NCBI GenBank assembly: GCA_023387755.1 | Contig: JAEWHO010000012.1 | Location: 1-48,738, forward strand | Origin: Actinomycetes bacterium | GTDB taxonomy: Bacteria > Actinomycetota > Actinomycetes > Actinomycetales > Actinomycetaceae | Reading direction: 5' to 3' | Length of the DNA stretch: 48,738 nucleotides | Notes under the pieces: model-generated | What the model saw: the letters and a program-made list of their open reading frames with translations, nothing else | What the model was told of the DNA's origin: nothing | The model's database searches: none | Program-made: the position numbers and the translations under genes | Shown: piece by piece, positions 18,530 to 26,165 of the stretch | Layout: every line of letters starts with the position of its first letter | Numbering within the stretch: the stretch's first letter is position 1

Positions 18530-19033
18530 GTGGAATTCGACGTCACCATCGAAATTCCCAAGGGGAATCGTAATAAGTACGAGGTGGACCACGAGACCGG
18601 CCGGATTCGCCTGGACCGGATGCTCTTCACCTCCACCCGCTACCCGGATGATTACGGGTTCATTGACGACACCCTGGGTGAGGACGGCGACCCCCTGGAC
18701 GCCCTGGTTCTGCTGGAAGAACCCACCTTTCCCGGCTGTGTAATTCGCTGCCGCGCCCTGGGTATGTTCCGCATGCGCGATGAAAAGGGCGGGGATGACA
18801 AGGTCTTGTGCGTCCCGGCCGCTGATCAGCGCGCCTCCTGGCGTACCGATATCGACGACGTCTCCGAGTTCCACCGCCTGGAAATCCAGCACTTCTTCGA
18901 GGTGTACAAGGATCTGGAGCCGGGTAAGTCCGTGGAGGGTGCCCACTGGGTAGGCCGGGAGGAAGCGGAAGAAGAAATCCGCCGTTCCTTCGAGCGGGAA
19001 AAGCAGCACCTCGCTGAGCACGGCGAGCACTAG
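18530..19033 (+). CDS. ppa: inorganic pyrophosphatase
   Basis: 167 residues, a family I soluble pyrophosphatase that hydrolyses PPi and drives biosynthetic reactions. Visible: EIPKGNRNKYE at the N-terminus, and the metal-binding signature GEDGDPLDALV; later a KVLCVPAAD segment and a DLEPGK-like stretch. I set the start at GTG 18530, with AAAGGG 6 nt upstream; this matches the family start (VEFDVTIEIPKG). The frame is open 36 codons further upstream but that covers the promoter. It is a single-gene unit ended by a strong hairpin. Confidence 0.96.
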   Translation: MEFDVTIEIPKGNRNKYEVDHETGRIRLDRMLFTSTRYPDDYGFIDDTLGEDGDPLDALVLLEEPTFPGCVIRCRALGMFRMRDEKGGDDKVLCVPAADQRASWRTDIDDVSEFHRLEIQHFFEVYKDLEPGKSVEGAHWVGREEAEEEIRRSFEREKQHLAEHGEH

Positions 19034-19061
19034 CGAGTTTCTGAGGTAGCACCTCGACGCC

Positions 19062-19103
19062 GAAAAGCTCGGCCAACGCGAATGCGCGTTGGCCGAGCTT
19101 TTC
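19062..19103. terminator. bidirectional terminator between ppa and the lipoprotein gene
   Basis: Perfect 19-bp stem (core AAAAGCTCGGCCAACGCG and its complement) with an AATG loop. A run of T on each strand side (CTTTTC) lets it stop both convergent genes. Confidence 0.85.
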
Positions 19104-19123
19104 CTCTAGTGGGTTCTGTTGCT

Positions 19124-19651
19124 CTAGTTGTCTGGACCTGTTACGACACCAACATCGCAGGAGGCGAAACGCACCGTGTACATCTCTCCTTCTACGACCC
19201 ACAGCCGTTTGGTCTCGCCCCAGTACACTTCGTCAAAGCAGGTGCTGGGTAACGGCGTGTTAGGGATGAGAACATTGAGATCGTCGTAGTTCGCAAGCGT
19301 AGGCCGGTCCGCGTGGAAGGGGCCGTCACCGATCTTGAGGCAGTCGATGATGTCCACCTCGCGCGCTTTCCAATCCTCAAGTAGTTCACGAGTCACGACC
19401 GGAGGATTCTGGGCTTCGGTGCACTGCTTTTCCGCCTCCACCAAAGCCGGGTCTACCGTCGGCGTCACCAGTTCCGGGCTACTTGAGGTTGGTGCGCTGC
19501 TCGGTATTGGCGCAACACTCGGAGACGTTGGCTCCGCTTTAGGAGCGCTAGCACATCCTGTGAGCACCGCGAGAACCATAACCAGACCGGCTGCTAGCTT
19601 CCTTCGACGCGCGCCTGCTCGCCCGAGCTGGGAACTGTGGTTAAACATCAT
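19124..19651 (-). CDS. hypothetical lipoprotein
   Basis: 175 residues, family not recognised. After an Arg-rich N-terminus (RRRK, 15-18) there is a hydrophobic signal with lipobox LTGC (C33), then a Ser/Pro/Thr-rich linker to about residue 66 and a compact domain of about 110 residues with four further cysteines (in KQCTE, IDCLK, STCFDE and FASCDV), suggesting two disulfides outside the membrane. The start overlaps the upstream exported-protein gene by 11 nt, so the pair is probably one operon. Either of two adjacent ATG codons could start it; the ribosome site is weak. Confidence 0.75.
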   Translation of the reverse strand: MMFNHSSQLGRAGARRRKLAAGLVMVLAVLTGCASAPKAEPTSPSVAPIPSSAPTSSSPELVTPTVDPALVEAEKQCTEAQNPPVVTRELLEDWKAREVDIIDCLKIGDGPFHADRPTLANYDDLNVLIPNTPLPSTCFDEVYWGETKRLWVVEGEMYTVRFASCDVGVVTGPDN

Positions 19652-20270
19652 GTTCTGCGCCAGCGGAGGTCATCGGAGCGGCAGCTTCGATACGAACGGG
19701 CACGCCCTTGGAGGCGAGCTCTTCGATCCGAGCGGCCAAATCCGGGAGTTGCTTGGCAATGTCCTTGACCGAAATAGCCTTATCCGTGCCAACTACTGAC
19801 TCGTCAACACTAACGACGAGACCATTGGTGGTGACATCCGGCCCGAACCCCTCGACGCTAGTGGCATCAACCTGATTGCCGAATCCTTGAGCCAGCGCAA
19901 CCAGGTCATCCAACGAGCGCTCAACCTCAATGACCCAAACATACCGGTCAAAATCTGCACCGAGAGAACTCTTCAGCGCATCGAGTTGAGGCCCAGCCTT
20001 CGGAGTTGCATACACTTCCAGCAGTTCTTTATTGGAGGTCAATGCAGAGCCACCGAAAACATCCTCATGTTCGGTCACAACCGCAGTTACGTCCTCCATA
20101 ACCCGACGCATCTCCGATGATTCCTCGCCGGCCCATACCCGAGCTCCAGCCTCGTCAACACGGTTAACGCCGGCCTCAGAACCAGAGGTGCCCTGAGCAT
20201 ATGCCAGCGTCGCGCCGCCTGCTATAAGAGCAGTGATACCCAGAATCTGTATCGTCCGTTTACGTTTCAT
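19641..20270 (-). CDS. hypothetical exported protein, possibly protease-prodomain-like
   Basis: 209 residues. Cleavable signal peptide (MKRKR, hydrophobic 8-22, cleavage near AYAQ), then a helical segment (EMRRVMEDVTAVVTEH) and alternating beta/helix units. The stretch WVIEVERSLDDLVALAQGF followed by TTNGLVVSVDES resembles the SLxxL and two-strand pattern of prodomains of secreted S1 (alpha-lytic/streptogrisin) proteases, but no protease domain follows. That resemblance is by eye only. ATG at 20270 is chosen because CGGAG lies 8 nt upstream and because the signal peptide begins there; the frame is open 22 codons more. Coupled to the lipoprotein gene downstream. Confidence 0.7.
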   Translation of the reverse strand: MKRKRTIQILGITALIAGGATLAYAQGTSGSEAGVNRVDEAGARVWAGEESSEMRRVMEDVTAVVTEHEDVFGGSALTSNKELLEVYATPKAGPQLDALKSSLGADFDRYVWVIEVERSLDDLVALAQGFGNQVDATSVEGFGPDVTTNGLVVSVDESVVGTDKAISVKDIAKQLPDLAARIEELASKGVPVRIEAAAPMTSAGAEHDV

Positions 20271-20670
20271 TTCGATACTCCGTTCTGCCCCATGAAGGCT
20301 TCTATAGAAACGGCCCGAACCTGACATCTCTGTCAATATTCACCCTAGCCCCCTTTTTTTTGTATCAATACCGTCGAGCATCTCTTTACCAAATTGCAAT
20401 AAAGGGGCCGGCCCCCGCCGACCGGAAGCACACCGGGATTAACTATGCCCTCCCCTGCCAGCCCCTATAGACACGCCCGTTCCTCCTACCGGGACGGTTA
20501 TTGCCGGGCTCACACTCGTATGACACAATTCCCGATAACAATAACCCCAGTCACACCCTGTGTTGCTGCATACCAGTGGCGGCTCCTATATCCCGGGAGT
20601 TGCATCCGACCCCCTTCAGGTTCGTACTGGTCTACTGCAGCCACTCCCCCTATCCACCAGGAGGATCTGA
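20271..20670. other. divergent intergenic region between exported-protein gene and agcS
   Basis: 400 bp without a credible gene. It holds an inverted repeat TGACA-TCTC-TGTCA (20322-20335) that includes a minus-strand TTGACA, a run of eight T (20353-20361 region), a perfect 12-bp palindrome GGGGCCGGCCCC (20404-20415), and the likely agcS promoter (20563-20592). I looked for a glycine riboswitch, plausible for an AgcS gene, and do not see its conserved core. Confidence 0.5.
20563..20592 (+). promoter_or_regulatory. likely promoter of agcS
   Basis: TTGCTG (20563-20568) and TATATC (20587-20592) with 18-nt spacing; this would leave an mRNA leader of about 70 nt. Confidence 0.4.
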
Positions 20671-22116
20671 ATGGTTGAGAAACTCAATGACGCGATTGCC
20701 GCCGCGGGCAGCTTTGTGTGGGGGCCATGGTTCCTTATTCCCCTGCTCTTGGGAACCGGTATTGTCCTGACGGTCCGGCTACGCGGCCTCCAGTTCAGCC
20801 GTCTGCTTGCAGCCCTGCGTTTAGGGCTATTGGAGCGGCATGACGCTGACTCGCCGGGCGGCGACGTCTCTCAGTTCCAGGCCCTCACCACTGCCCTGGC
20901 CGCCACGGTGGGCACCGGTAATATCGTCGGCGTCGCCGGTGCTATTGCCCTGGGTGGCCCCGGCGCCCTGTTCTGGATGTGGGTGACTGGCCTGCTCGGT
21001 ATGGCCTCAAAATACTCCGAAGCCTTCCTCGGGGTCCGTTTCCGCACCAAGGACGCCAAGGGGGAGATCTCCGGTGGCCCGCAGTACTACCTGGAGCGTG
21101 GCATTAAGGGCCCGCTCGGTAAGGTCCTCGGGATCAGCTTTGCCGTCATGGCGGTGCTCGCCTCCTTCGGTATTGGCAATATGACCCAGGCAAACTCCAT
21201 TGCCACCAATATCCATAACACCTTCCACATCCAGCCCTGGATCATCGGCGTCGTCTTGACGGTGATCGCGATGGTGGTACTCGTGGGCGGCATTAAGTCG
21301 ATCGGTAAGGTGACGGCACTGCTGGTGCCCTTCATGATCGTCGCCTACGTAGGCGGCGCCATCTGGATCCTCATCGCCAATGCATCGCTGGTACCGGACG
21401 CTTTTGCCACGATATTCTCGGAGGCCTTCACCGGCACGGCGGCACTGGGGGGCGCGGCTGGTTCAGCATTCATGTTGGCAATCCAGATGGGTGTGGCCCG
21501 CGGCATCTTCTCCAATGAGTCCGGTATGGGCTCGGCTGCTATCGCTGCCGCCGCCGCTAAGACCACCCACCCGGTTCGCCAAGGTCTCGTGTCGATGACG
21601 CAGACCTTCATTGACACGATCGTCGTCGTCACCTTCACCGGCCTGGTGCTCATTACCACCGGGGTGTGGAAGGAAGAAGGTCTATCCCAGGCTCTGATGA
21701 CCGGGCAAGCCTTCTCCCACGGCCTCCCCGGCTCCTGGGGCCACATCATCGTGACCCTCGCGCTCGCGCTCTTCGCTTTCTCAACCGTCCTCGGCTGGGC
21801 TTACTACGGGGAGCGCTGTATGGAACGGCTCTTTGGCCGGGCCACCGTCATGCCCTACCGCATCTTCTTCTCCCTCATCGTGTACGTGGGCTGCACCGCC
21901 GAACTGAAGATCGTCTGGAACTTCTCCGACCTGATGAACGGCCTCATGGCTGCACCAAACCTCATCGGATTGTTGATTCTCTCCGGTCTGATCGCCCGCG
22001 AAACCCACCACTACCTCAAGCACGATCCGAAGCTGCGGGCCTCCCGCGGTGAGATCGACGCCTTTATGGAAGGCCATCCCGGCGGTATTGACACCTACGA
22101 AACCACCGGCAAATAA
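20671..22116 (+). CDS. alanine/glycine:cation symporter (AgcS family)
   Basis: 481 residues, about 11 membrane helices. Family members import alanine or glycine with Na+ or H+. Signature segments: an N-terminal WGPWFLIPLLLGTGI helix, then ATVGTGNIVGVAGAI and GGPGALFWMW, with NESGMGSAAIA in the middle, and ALFAFSTVLGWAYYGERC near the C-terminus. AGGAGG 7 nt before the ATG gives a strong translation start. Flanked by its own promoter and a strong terminator, so monocistronic. The transported amino acid and coupling ion cannot be told from sequence. Confidence 0.93.
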   Translation: MVEKLNDAIAAAGSFVWGPWFLIPLLLGTGIVLTVRLRGLQFSRLLAALRLGLLERHDADSPGGDVSQFQALTTALAATVGTGNIVGVAGAIALGGPGALFWMWVTGLLGMASKYSEAFLGVRFRTKDAKGEISGGPQYYLERGIKGPLGKVLGISFAVMAVLASFGIGNMTQANSIATNIHNTFHIQPWIIGVVLTVIAMVVLVGGIKSIGKVTALLVPFMIVAYVGGAIWILIANASLVPDAFATIFSEAFTGTAALGGAAGSAFMLAIQMGVARGIFSNESGMGSAAIAAAAAKTTHPVRQGLVSMTQTFIDTIVVVTFTGLVLITTGVWKEEGLSQALMTGQAFSHGLPGSWGHIIVTLALALFAFSTVLGWAYYGERCMERLFGRATVMPYRIFFSLIVYVGCTAELKIVWNFSDLMNGLMAAPNLIGLLILSGLIARETHHYLKHDPKLRASRGEIDAFMEGHPGGIDTYETTGK

Positions 22117-22126
22117 CACCGCATAG

Positions 22127-22170
22127 CGTCAGGGCCGGTTCCCTTCCCCGGGGAACCGGCCCTGACGTTT
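22127..22170 (+). terminator. terminator of agcS (probably bidirectional)
   Basis: Perfect 17-bp stem CGTCAGGGCCGGTTCCC and its complement around a 7-nt loop, followed by TTT on the plus strand. It lies between convergent agcS and the NlpC/P60 gene. Confidence 0.85.
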
Positions 22171-22198
22171 ATCTGCGGTCAGACGGCGAAGCAGCGTA

Positions 22199-23584
22199 TC
22201 AGTAGCGCCCAGCGTAGGGCACGACGTTCTTCCAGTAGATCTTCGTCAACTCCACACTCTGCCCCGGCCGAGGTGCGTGCACCCGCATACCGCCACCGGC
22301 ATACATCGCGACGTGGTAGACGCCGTTGGCAGGATTCCCGCCGGGAGCATAGAAGATAAGGTCGCCCGGCTGCATCTGATCGATCGGGATTTTCGTAGGC
22401 GCCTGCTGGTACTGGGCCCGCGAGGAGCGCGGCAATTTCACGCCGACCTGCGCGTAGGAATACATCATCAACCCGGAGCAGTCGAAACCCCGCGGCGTCG
22501 CTCCCCCATACACATAGGGCACGCCAATATACTTCTTCGCCACTGCCAGGGCGGCCTCACCCTTATTCGAAGGCGCAGGGGCCGGGGCAGGTGCCGGCGG
22601 CGGGGCCGGCTTCGGCTTAGGTTTCGGCGCTGGCGCCGGAGCAGGTGCCGGGGCAGGAGGTGCCGGAGCGGGCGCTGGCGGCGCAGGTGCCGGGGCGGGT
22701 GCCGGTGGCGCAGGCGCCGGAGCAGGTGCCGGGGCGGGCGCTGGCGCCGGAGCGGGTCGCGGAGTATCACGCGACGGCGGGGCCGGCGTCGGCTTCAGCT
22801 CGCGGTTGATACGCGCCAATTCGGCAGCAGATTCACGTTCGCGGCGCTCAGCATCGAGCTGATCTTGTCGTTCACGTTCCAATTCCACCGTCGTCTGCCG
22901 CTGGGCCGCCAACTGCTCCAGGAGCTCCTCACGTTCACGCAGCGAGGCCTGTTCTTGACTGTTCGCTTGTTCCAGGGCTGTATTGGCTTCTAGACGACGC
23001 TGATCGGCCGCGGCAGCGGCGTCGTCGGCAGCCTGGCGGGCACGCTTAGCCTGAGCTTCCAAGGTGTCCGCAACCGCCTCCACGCCCATATAGCTCTGCA
23101 ACTCGCCGTCAGTTTCATTCACCAAGCGAGTACGTACATGGTGAGACAGCGCCAGATCGGAAAAGTCCTGGCCGGACAGGTAGGGGGCGGCACCGGCAAA
23201 CGGCATCGTGCCGCGACGGTATAGGTCGCGCGCCTTGACGCCCAGTTCACCGCGGGCCTGTTCCACATGCCCCCGTGCCTCAGCTGCGCGCTTAGCGGCC
23301 GCCTCGGCCTCTTCCTCGGCCGCGACGCGGGCTTCGTCCGCCTGCAGGTAGGCTTCCTCTGCGGTTTGAGCGGTAATATCCGCATCTTCGCTGGCGCTGG
23401 ACAGTTGGGCGAGCTTGATCTCCAGATCGGCGATCTTGGCGGCTGTGGACTTCTCGGCCGTGCGGGATTGCGCGATATCGTCCTCGGAGACCGGATCGGC
23501 ACTAGCGCCGGACAGTTCCAGCCCACCCACGATTATGGCGCAGCCACTGAGGGCGGCTAGGGTGCGGATCAAGGAGCGTCGCAC
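22199..23584 (-). CDS. secreted NlpC/P60 peptidoglycan endopeptidase with coiled coil and Pro-Ala linker
   Basis: 461 residues. Signal peptide (1 to about 29), a long coiled-coil domain rich in Ala/Glu/Gln/Arg (about 35-255), a Pro-Ala/Lys-Pro linker (about 265-340), and a C-terminal C40 domain with Cys369 (FDCSGL), His424 (VYHVAMY) and His436 (RVHAP). The architecture resembles RipA-type daughter-cell-separation hydrolases: the coiled coil restrains or localises the enzyme, and the NlpC/P60 domain cuts the peptide stem. GTG start at 23584 with GGAGG 7 nt upstream. A near-consensus promoter and 9-bp tandem repeats lie upstream, suggesting control by an activator. It is monocistronic. Confidence 0.92.
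   Translation of the reverse strand: MRRSLIRTLAALSGCAIIVGGLELSGASADPVSEDDIAQSRTAEKSTAAKIADLEIKLAQLSSASEDADITAQTAEEAYLQADEARVAAEEEAEAAAKRAAEARGHVEQARGELGVKARDLYRRGTMPFAGAAPYLSGQDFSDLALSHHVRTRLVNETDGELQSYMGVEAVADTLEAQAKRARQAADDAAAAADQRRLEANTALEQANSQEQASLREREELLEQLAAQRQTTVELERERQDQLDAERRERESAAELARINRELKPTPAPPSRDTPRPAPAPAPAPAPAPAPAPPAPAPAPAPPAPAPAPPAPAPAPAPAPKPKPKPAPPPAPAPAPAPSNKGEAALAVAKKYIGVPYVYGGATPRGFDCSGLMMYSYAQVGVKLPRSSRAQYQQAPTKIPIDQMQPGDLIFYAPGGNPANGVYHVAMYAGGGMRVHAPRPGQSVELTKIYWKNVVPYAGRY
22571..22790 (-). repeat. low-complexity Pro-Ala coding repeat in the NlpC/P60 gene
   Basis: About 220 bp of degenerate 6-bp/12-bp units (GCTCCG/GCACCT-like) encoding PAPAPA, PPAPAP and KPKPKP. The repeat gives the enzyme an extended, wall-spanning linker and is a likely site of length variation by slippage between strains. 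Confidence 0.8.
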
Positions 23585-23656
23585 AGCATATCCTCCATGG
23601 AACCGAGGGGTGTAGCCGGCGCGTCACCTTGACAGCCGACACCAAGTACGACTCCT

Positions 23657-23685
23657 AGCGTACAAAGATTCACCGATCGAGACAA
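23657..23685 (-). promoter_or_regulatory. promoter of the NlpC/P60 gene
   Basis: On the minus strand TTGTCT (23685-23680) and TACGCT (23662-23657) with exactly 17-nt spacing, giving a leader of roughly 65 nt before the GTG. Confidence 0.55.
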
Positions 23686-23691
23686 CACCTT

Positions 23692-23727
23692 TCACCATAA
23701 TCACATAATTCACATAAGTCACATCAT
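23692..23727 (-). repeat. four tandem 9-bp repeats upstream of the NlpC/P60 promoter
   Basis: On the plus strand four contiguous 9-mers read TCACCATAA, TCACATAAT, TCACATAAG, TCACATCAT; on the transcribed side each carries TGTGA (TGGTGA in the unit nearest the promoter). The block ends 6 nt upstream of the -35 box. Directly repeated half sites one helical turn apart suggest cooperative binding of an activator with winged helices (for example an OmpR-family regulator such as MtrA); the factor is not known from the sequence. Confidence 0.6.
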
Positions 23728-23811
23728 TCCCATTGGCATCTGAGAAACCGGCCATAACCGGGGTGAGTGGCAGTTACGAATTCCGTTTCTGCGTTACCTA
23801 GTGTGGCTTCC

Positions 23812-23826
23812 TACAATGGAGGTATG
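23812..23826 (+). promoter_or_regulatory. -10 box and leaderless start of the alpha/beta hydrolase
   Basis: TACAAT (23812-23817) is followed by GGAGGT and immediately by ATG (23824). The GGAGGT is too close to act as a ribosome site, whereas the -10 box is at the right distance for transcription to begin at the A of ATG. No clear -35 box. Confidence 0.45.
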
Positions 23827-24804
23827 GCAGGCACACCAATCACGTGGGAAGCAGACCATCTGGGACCGGGCTTCCAGTCCACTACGCTGCCGCTCATCAG
23901 CGACGATGAGGGGCAGGTGTGCGCCGTCGTCGTGAAATATCTCCCGGCTGAGGACCCGCACGCACTCCCCCACACCCCCACCGACCCGCACTTTTCCGTC
24001 CTGTATATCCACGGCTGGAATGACTACTTCTACCACCCGCATCTGGCCCGCCGGGTAGCCCATGCGGGCGGTCGGTTCTACGCGCTCGACCTGCGTAAAT
24101 ACGGGCGGGCGCTGGGGGCGCACCAAACGCCGGGGTACGTCACCAGCCTCAGTACCTACGATGAGGATATTCACCACGCACTGCGGGTGATTCGTGCCGA
24201 AAATGGGGCCGGTACTGATCTGGTGATGATGGCACATTCCACCGGCGGACTCACGGCAGCCCTGTGGGCGGATCGGCATCCTGGAGCGCTGCGCGCACTC
24301 ATATTGAACTCCCCCTGGCTGGCCCTGCAGGGGTCACCGCTGCTACGTGCAATTTCCGGTCCGATTGCGTCCGGCGCGGGCTGGCGCCGGCCCTCCCGGA
24401 TCATTCCGCTGCCCGATAACGGTTTCTACCATCGCAGCCTTATCGAGCTCGGCTGGACCTTCAACGACCAGTGGCGCCGCCTACCTTCCCCGCCCGTGCG
24501 GGCCGGCTGGTTGTCGGCGATTCTATCGGGCCACAACGCGGTGGCGCGCGGTTTGGAGATCACCTGCCCGGTGCTGGTGATGACCTCCCAGGCCACTAAC
24601 TTTTCCACCACCTACAATGAGCGGACCCTGGGGGCTGACACCGTGTTGGACGTGTCGCAAATCCGGCGGGCCGCTCTGAATCTTGGCCCTCTTGTCACGC
24701 TCGCTCAGTTCGAAGGCGCGATCCATGACGTCTTCCTCTCGGCGGAGCCGGTACGGCTGCGCGCGGAGCGAGAATTAGAGCGCTGGATCCACTGTTACGT
24801 GTAA
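23824..24804 (+). CDS. alpha/beta hydrolase (serine aminopeptidase/lysophospholipase-like)
   Basis: 326 residues. Alpha/beta-hydrolase fold: YIHGWNDYFYH supplies the oxyanion region, MMAHSTGG holds the nucleophile serine in an xHSxGG elbow (family G/A-H-S-x-G-G, as in monoglyceride lipase-like Hydrolase_4), and EGAIHDVFLS near the end supplies the catalytic His; an Asp before it (DTVLDVSQ) is a candidate. No signal peptide. Substrate unknown, probably a lipid or peptide ester. The start at 23824 is preferred to GTG 23767 because the family begins near TWEADHLG and because of the leaderless signal. Confidence 0.85.
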   Translation: MAGTPITWEADHLGPGFQSTTLPLISDDEGQVCAVVVKYLPAEDPHALPHTPTDPHFSVLYIHGWNDYFYHPHLARRVAHAGGRFYALDLRKYGRALGAHQTPGYVTSLSTYDEDIHHALRVIRAENGAGTDLVMMAHSTGGLTAALWADRHPGALRALILNSPWLALQGSPLLRAISGPIASGAGWRRPSRIIPLPDNGFYHRSLIELGWTFNDQWRRLPSPPVRAGWLSAILSGHNAVARGLEITCPVLVMTSQATNFSTTYNERTLGADTVLDVSQIRRAALNLGPLVTLAQFEGAIHDVFLSAEPVRLRAERELERWIHCYV

Positions 24805-24822
24805 TTCCGACGACGACGCACC

Positions 24823-24859
24823 GGCGGGGTGGGCCTTAAGAACCAGGGCCCACCCCGCC
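24823..24859. terminator. hairpin between hydrolase and RAMA-domain gene
   Basis: Perfect 13-bp stem GGCGGGGTGGGCC and its complement around an 11-nt loop, between convergent genes; no strong T-tract on the plus strand. Confidence 0.75.
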
Positions 24860-24886
24860 ACATCTGATGGTCTGTAGCCGATTCGG

Positions 24887-26017
24887 CTATTTTTCCTCTT
24901 CCATCATCTCGGCGAGTTCTTCGCGCGCATCGGCCAGGTTGGCGCCGGCGTCCCCGAAACGCCACACGCGCCAGCCGTCGACATCGTCACGGCCGGATAC
25001 CGCACACGCGGCTGCGTCCGGGTCACGGAATTCGCGACCGTCAGCGATAACCATGACGCCACCTTCTTGGAGTACAGCTTCATGGCGGACTCCGCGGCGC
25101 AGTTGCAGCCACACCAGCGTGATGTCCTCCCCCACATACTGGGCAATCTCGTGCAATGCCCTGGCAGCATCATCCATGAGGATCGTATATTCCGGCGGAT
25201 CGGCGACCTCTCCGGCATGACGGCCGGCAGGTGCTTCAGTAGTCTCTTCGGTGCCAGTGGATTGCTCGCCACTAAAGGATTGTTGGTCTCCAGCGAATTC
25301 TTTAGCCGCGCCGGCTTCAATTCTCTCGGCTTCCGCTTCTTCAACTGCGCCGGGATCGCCTGCAACGGGTTGGTCATCAGCAGCAGGCTCTGTTTCTTCA
25401 GCAACCGGCTCAGGTTTTCCGGTAGGTAGTTCCGCAAGCCGTGCAGCCCGCCCGGTCAGTACCATCTGGGAACGCTGCGCGATCGGCCCGCGCACTGGGG
25501 AGACGTCAACCATGCGCCGCCCATCGTTAGCTTGCCGCAGGGTTAGTTCGTGAACTTCCACGCCAGCGCCACTGAGGAGTTCTAAAGTGGGGCGAACATC
25601 GTCGGTAATAATGTCGGCGACGATGATAACGCGCGGGCCAGACAGCACCCGTGGGGGCAGCGACTCGCGGAACTCATTCCAATCACTGCGGAAAGCTTCT
25701 TGACCAGCCGGGTACATAGCCGCCAAATCCAGCCAGCCGAGGGCCGCAAAATTGCCGGCCCGCCCCAGGGCAGTCACGAGCGACTGCGCGTTGAGAACCT
25801 CGAGCACCTCCACAGTCACCGTCTGACCAGACGCATCCATGGCCAACAGCTGAGAATCGGAATTGCTTTCCCACACCACTGGGAAAAGCGGACGGCCAAC
25901 GAGTTCGAGCACTTGGTTACGGACCGCCGCAATAAGCTCCTTACCCAACCGTTGTGCTGTCGGGCGGCCGAAATGAGCGGGCACTAGGTGGCCAGAGTCG
26001 AATTCAAACAGCGACAT
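24887..26017 (-). CDS. RAMA-domain protein with PD-(D/E)xK nuclease-like N-terminus
   Basis: 376 residues. N-terminal domain (1 to about 190): PVVWE, then LLAMDASGQTVTVEVLEVL and GPRVIIVADIITDDV resemble the NucS/DUF91-type restriction-endonuclease fold, with D61 and E70; the expected lysine of the ExK is Leu72, so activity is doubtful. A very acidic low-complexity linker follows (about 200-275). The C-terminal region (about 278-354) matches the RAMA pattern (restriction-system modified-DNA reader): LRRG, EGGVMVIADGREFRDPDAAA and a final DGWRVWRF. RAMA domains are predicted to read modified bases. ATG 26017 is chosen because AAGGAG lies 5 nt upstream. No methylase or restriction gene is adjacent. 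Domain calls are by eye. Confidence 0.7.
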   Translation of the reverse strand: MSLFEFDSGHLVPAHFGRPTAQRLGKELIAAVRNQVLELVGRPLFPVVWESNSDSQLLAMDASGQTVTVEVLEVLNAQSLVTALGRAGNFAALGWLDLAAMYPAGQEAFRSDWNEFRESLPPRVLSGPRVIIVADIITDDVRPTLELLSGAGVEVHELTLRQANDGRRMVDVSPVRGPIAQRSQMVLTGRAARLAELPTGKPEPVAEETEPAADDQPVAGDPGAVEEAEAERIEAGAAKEFAGDQQSFSGEQSTGTEETTEAPAGRHAGEVADPPEYTILMDDAARALHEIAQYVGEDITLVWLQLRRGVRHEAVLQEGGVMVIADGREFRDPDAAACAVSGRDDVDGWRVWRFGDAGANLADAREELAEMMEEEK

Positions 26018-26116
26018 ACTCACTCCTTGGCTTTGCGAAGTCTTGTCCTATTGTGTCATGCTCCGCCGACACTGGCGATAGTCGCCCAGAAAACGTTGTT
26101 CTCACCACTGCATGCG

Positions 26117-26149
26117 CCTGGGCCCGGAGCGATTCGCTCCGGGCCCAGG
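26117..26149 (-). terminator. terminator downstream of ppdK
   Basis: Perfect 15-16-bp stem CCTGGGCCCGGAGCG and its complement with a 3-nt loop, directly after the ppdK stop on the minus strand, separating it from the RAMA gene; no T-tract. Confidence 0.75.
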
Positions 26150-26165
26150 ACGTCGTCGTCAGGAA

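Noticed and set aside
20337..20670. glycine riboswitch before agcS
   Set aside because: No tandem aptamer core; only short hairpins and a 12-bp palindrome were visible.
22571..22790. CRISPR array
   Set aside because: The repetition is a short coding repeat without spacers; nothing resembling 25-40 bp repeats with unique spacers occurs in the window.
22277..22993. Arg/Gly-rich 238-codon frame opposite the NlpC/P60 gene
   Set aside because: Its RRRR/GRGR composition is the mirror of the Pro-Ala coding repeat; not a real RNA-binding protein.
23692..23727. CRP/cAMP-type site made of TGTGA half sites
   Set aside because: The half sites are all in direct orientation, 9 nt apart; no TGTGA-N6-TCACA inverted pair exists.
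23585..23766. c-di-AMP (ydaO/yuaA) riboswitch before the NlpC/P60 gene
   Set aside because: Plausible from other actinobacterial wall hydrolases, but the leader from the promoter is only about 65 nt and lacks the conserved core.
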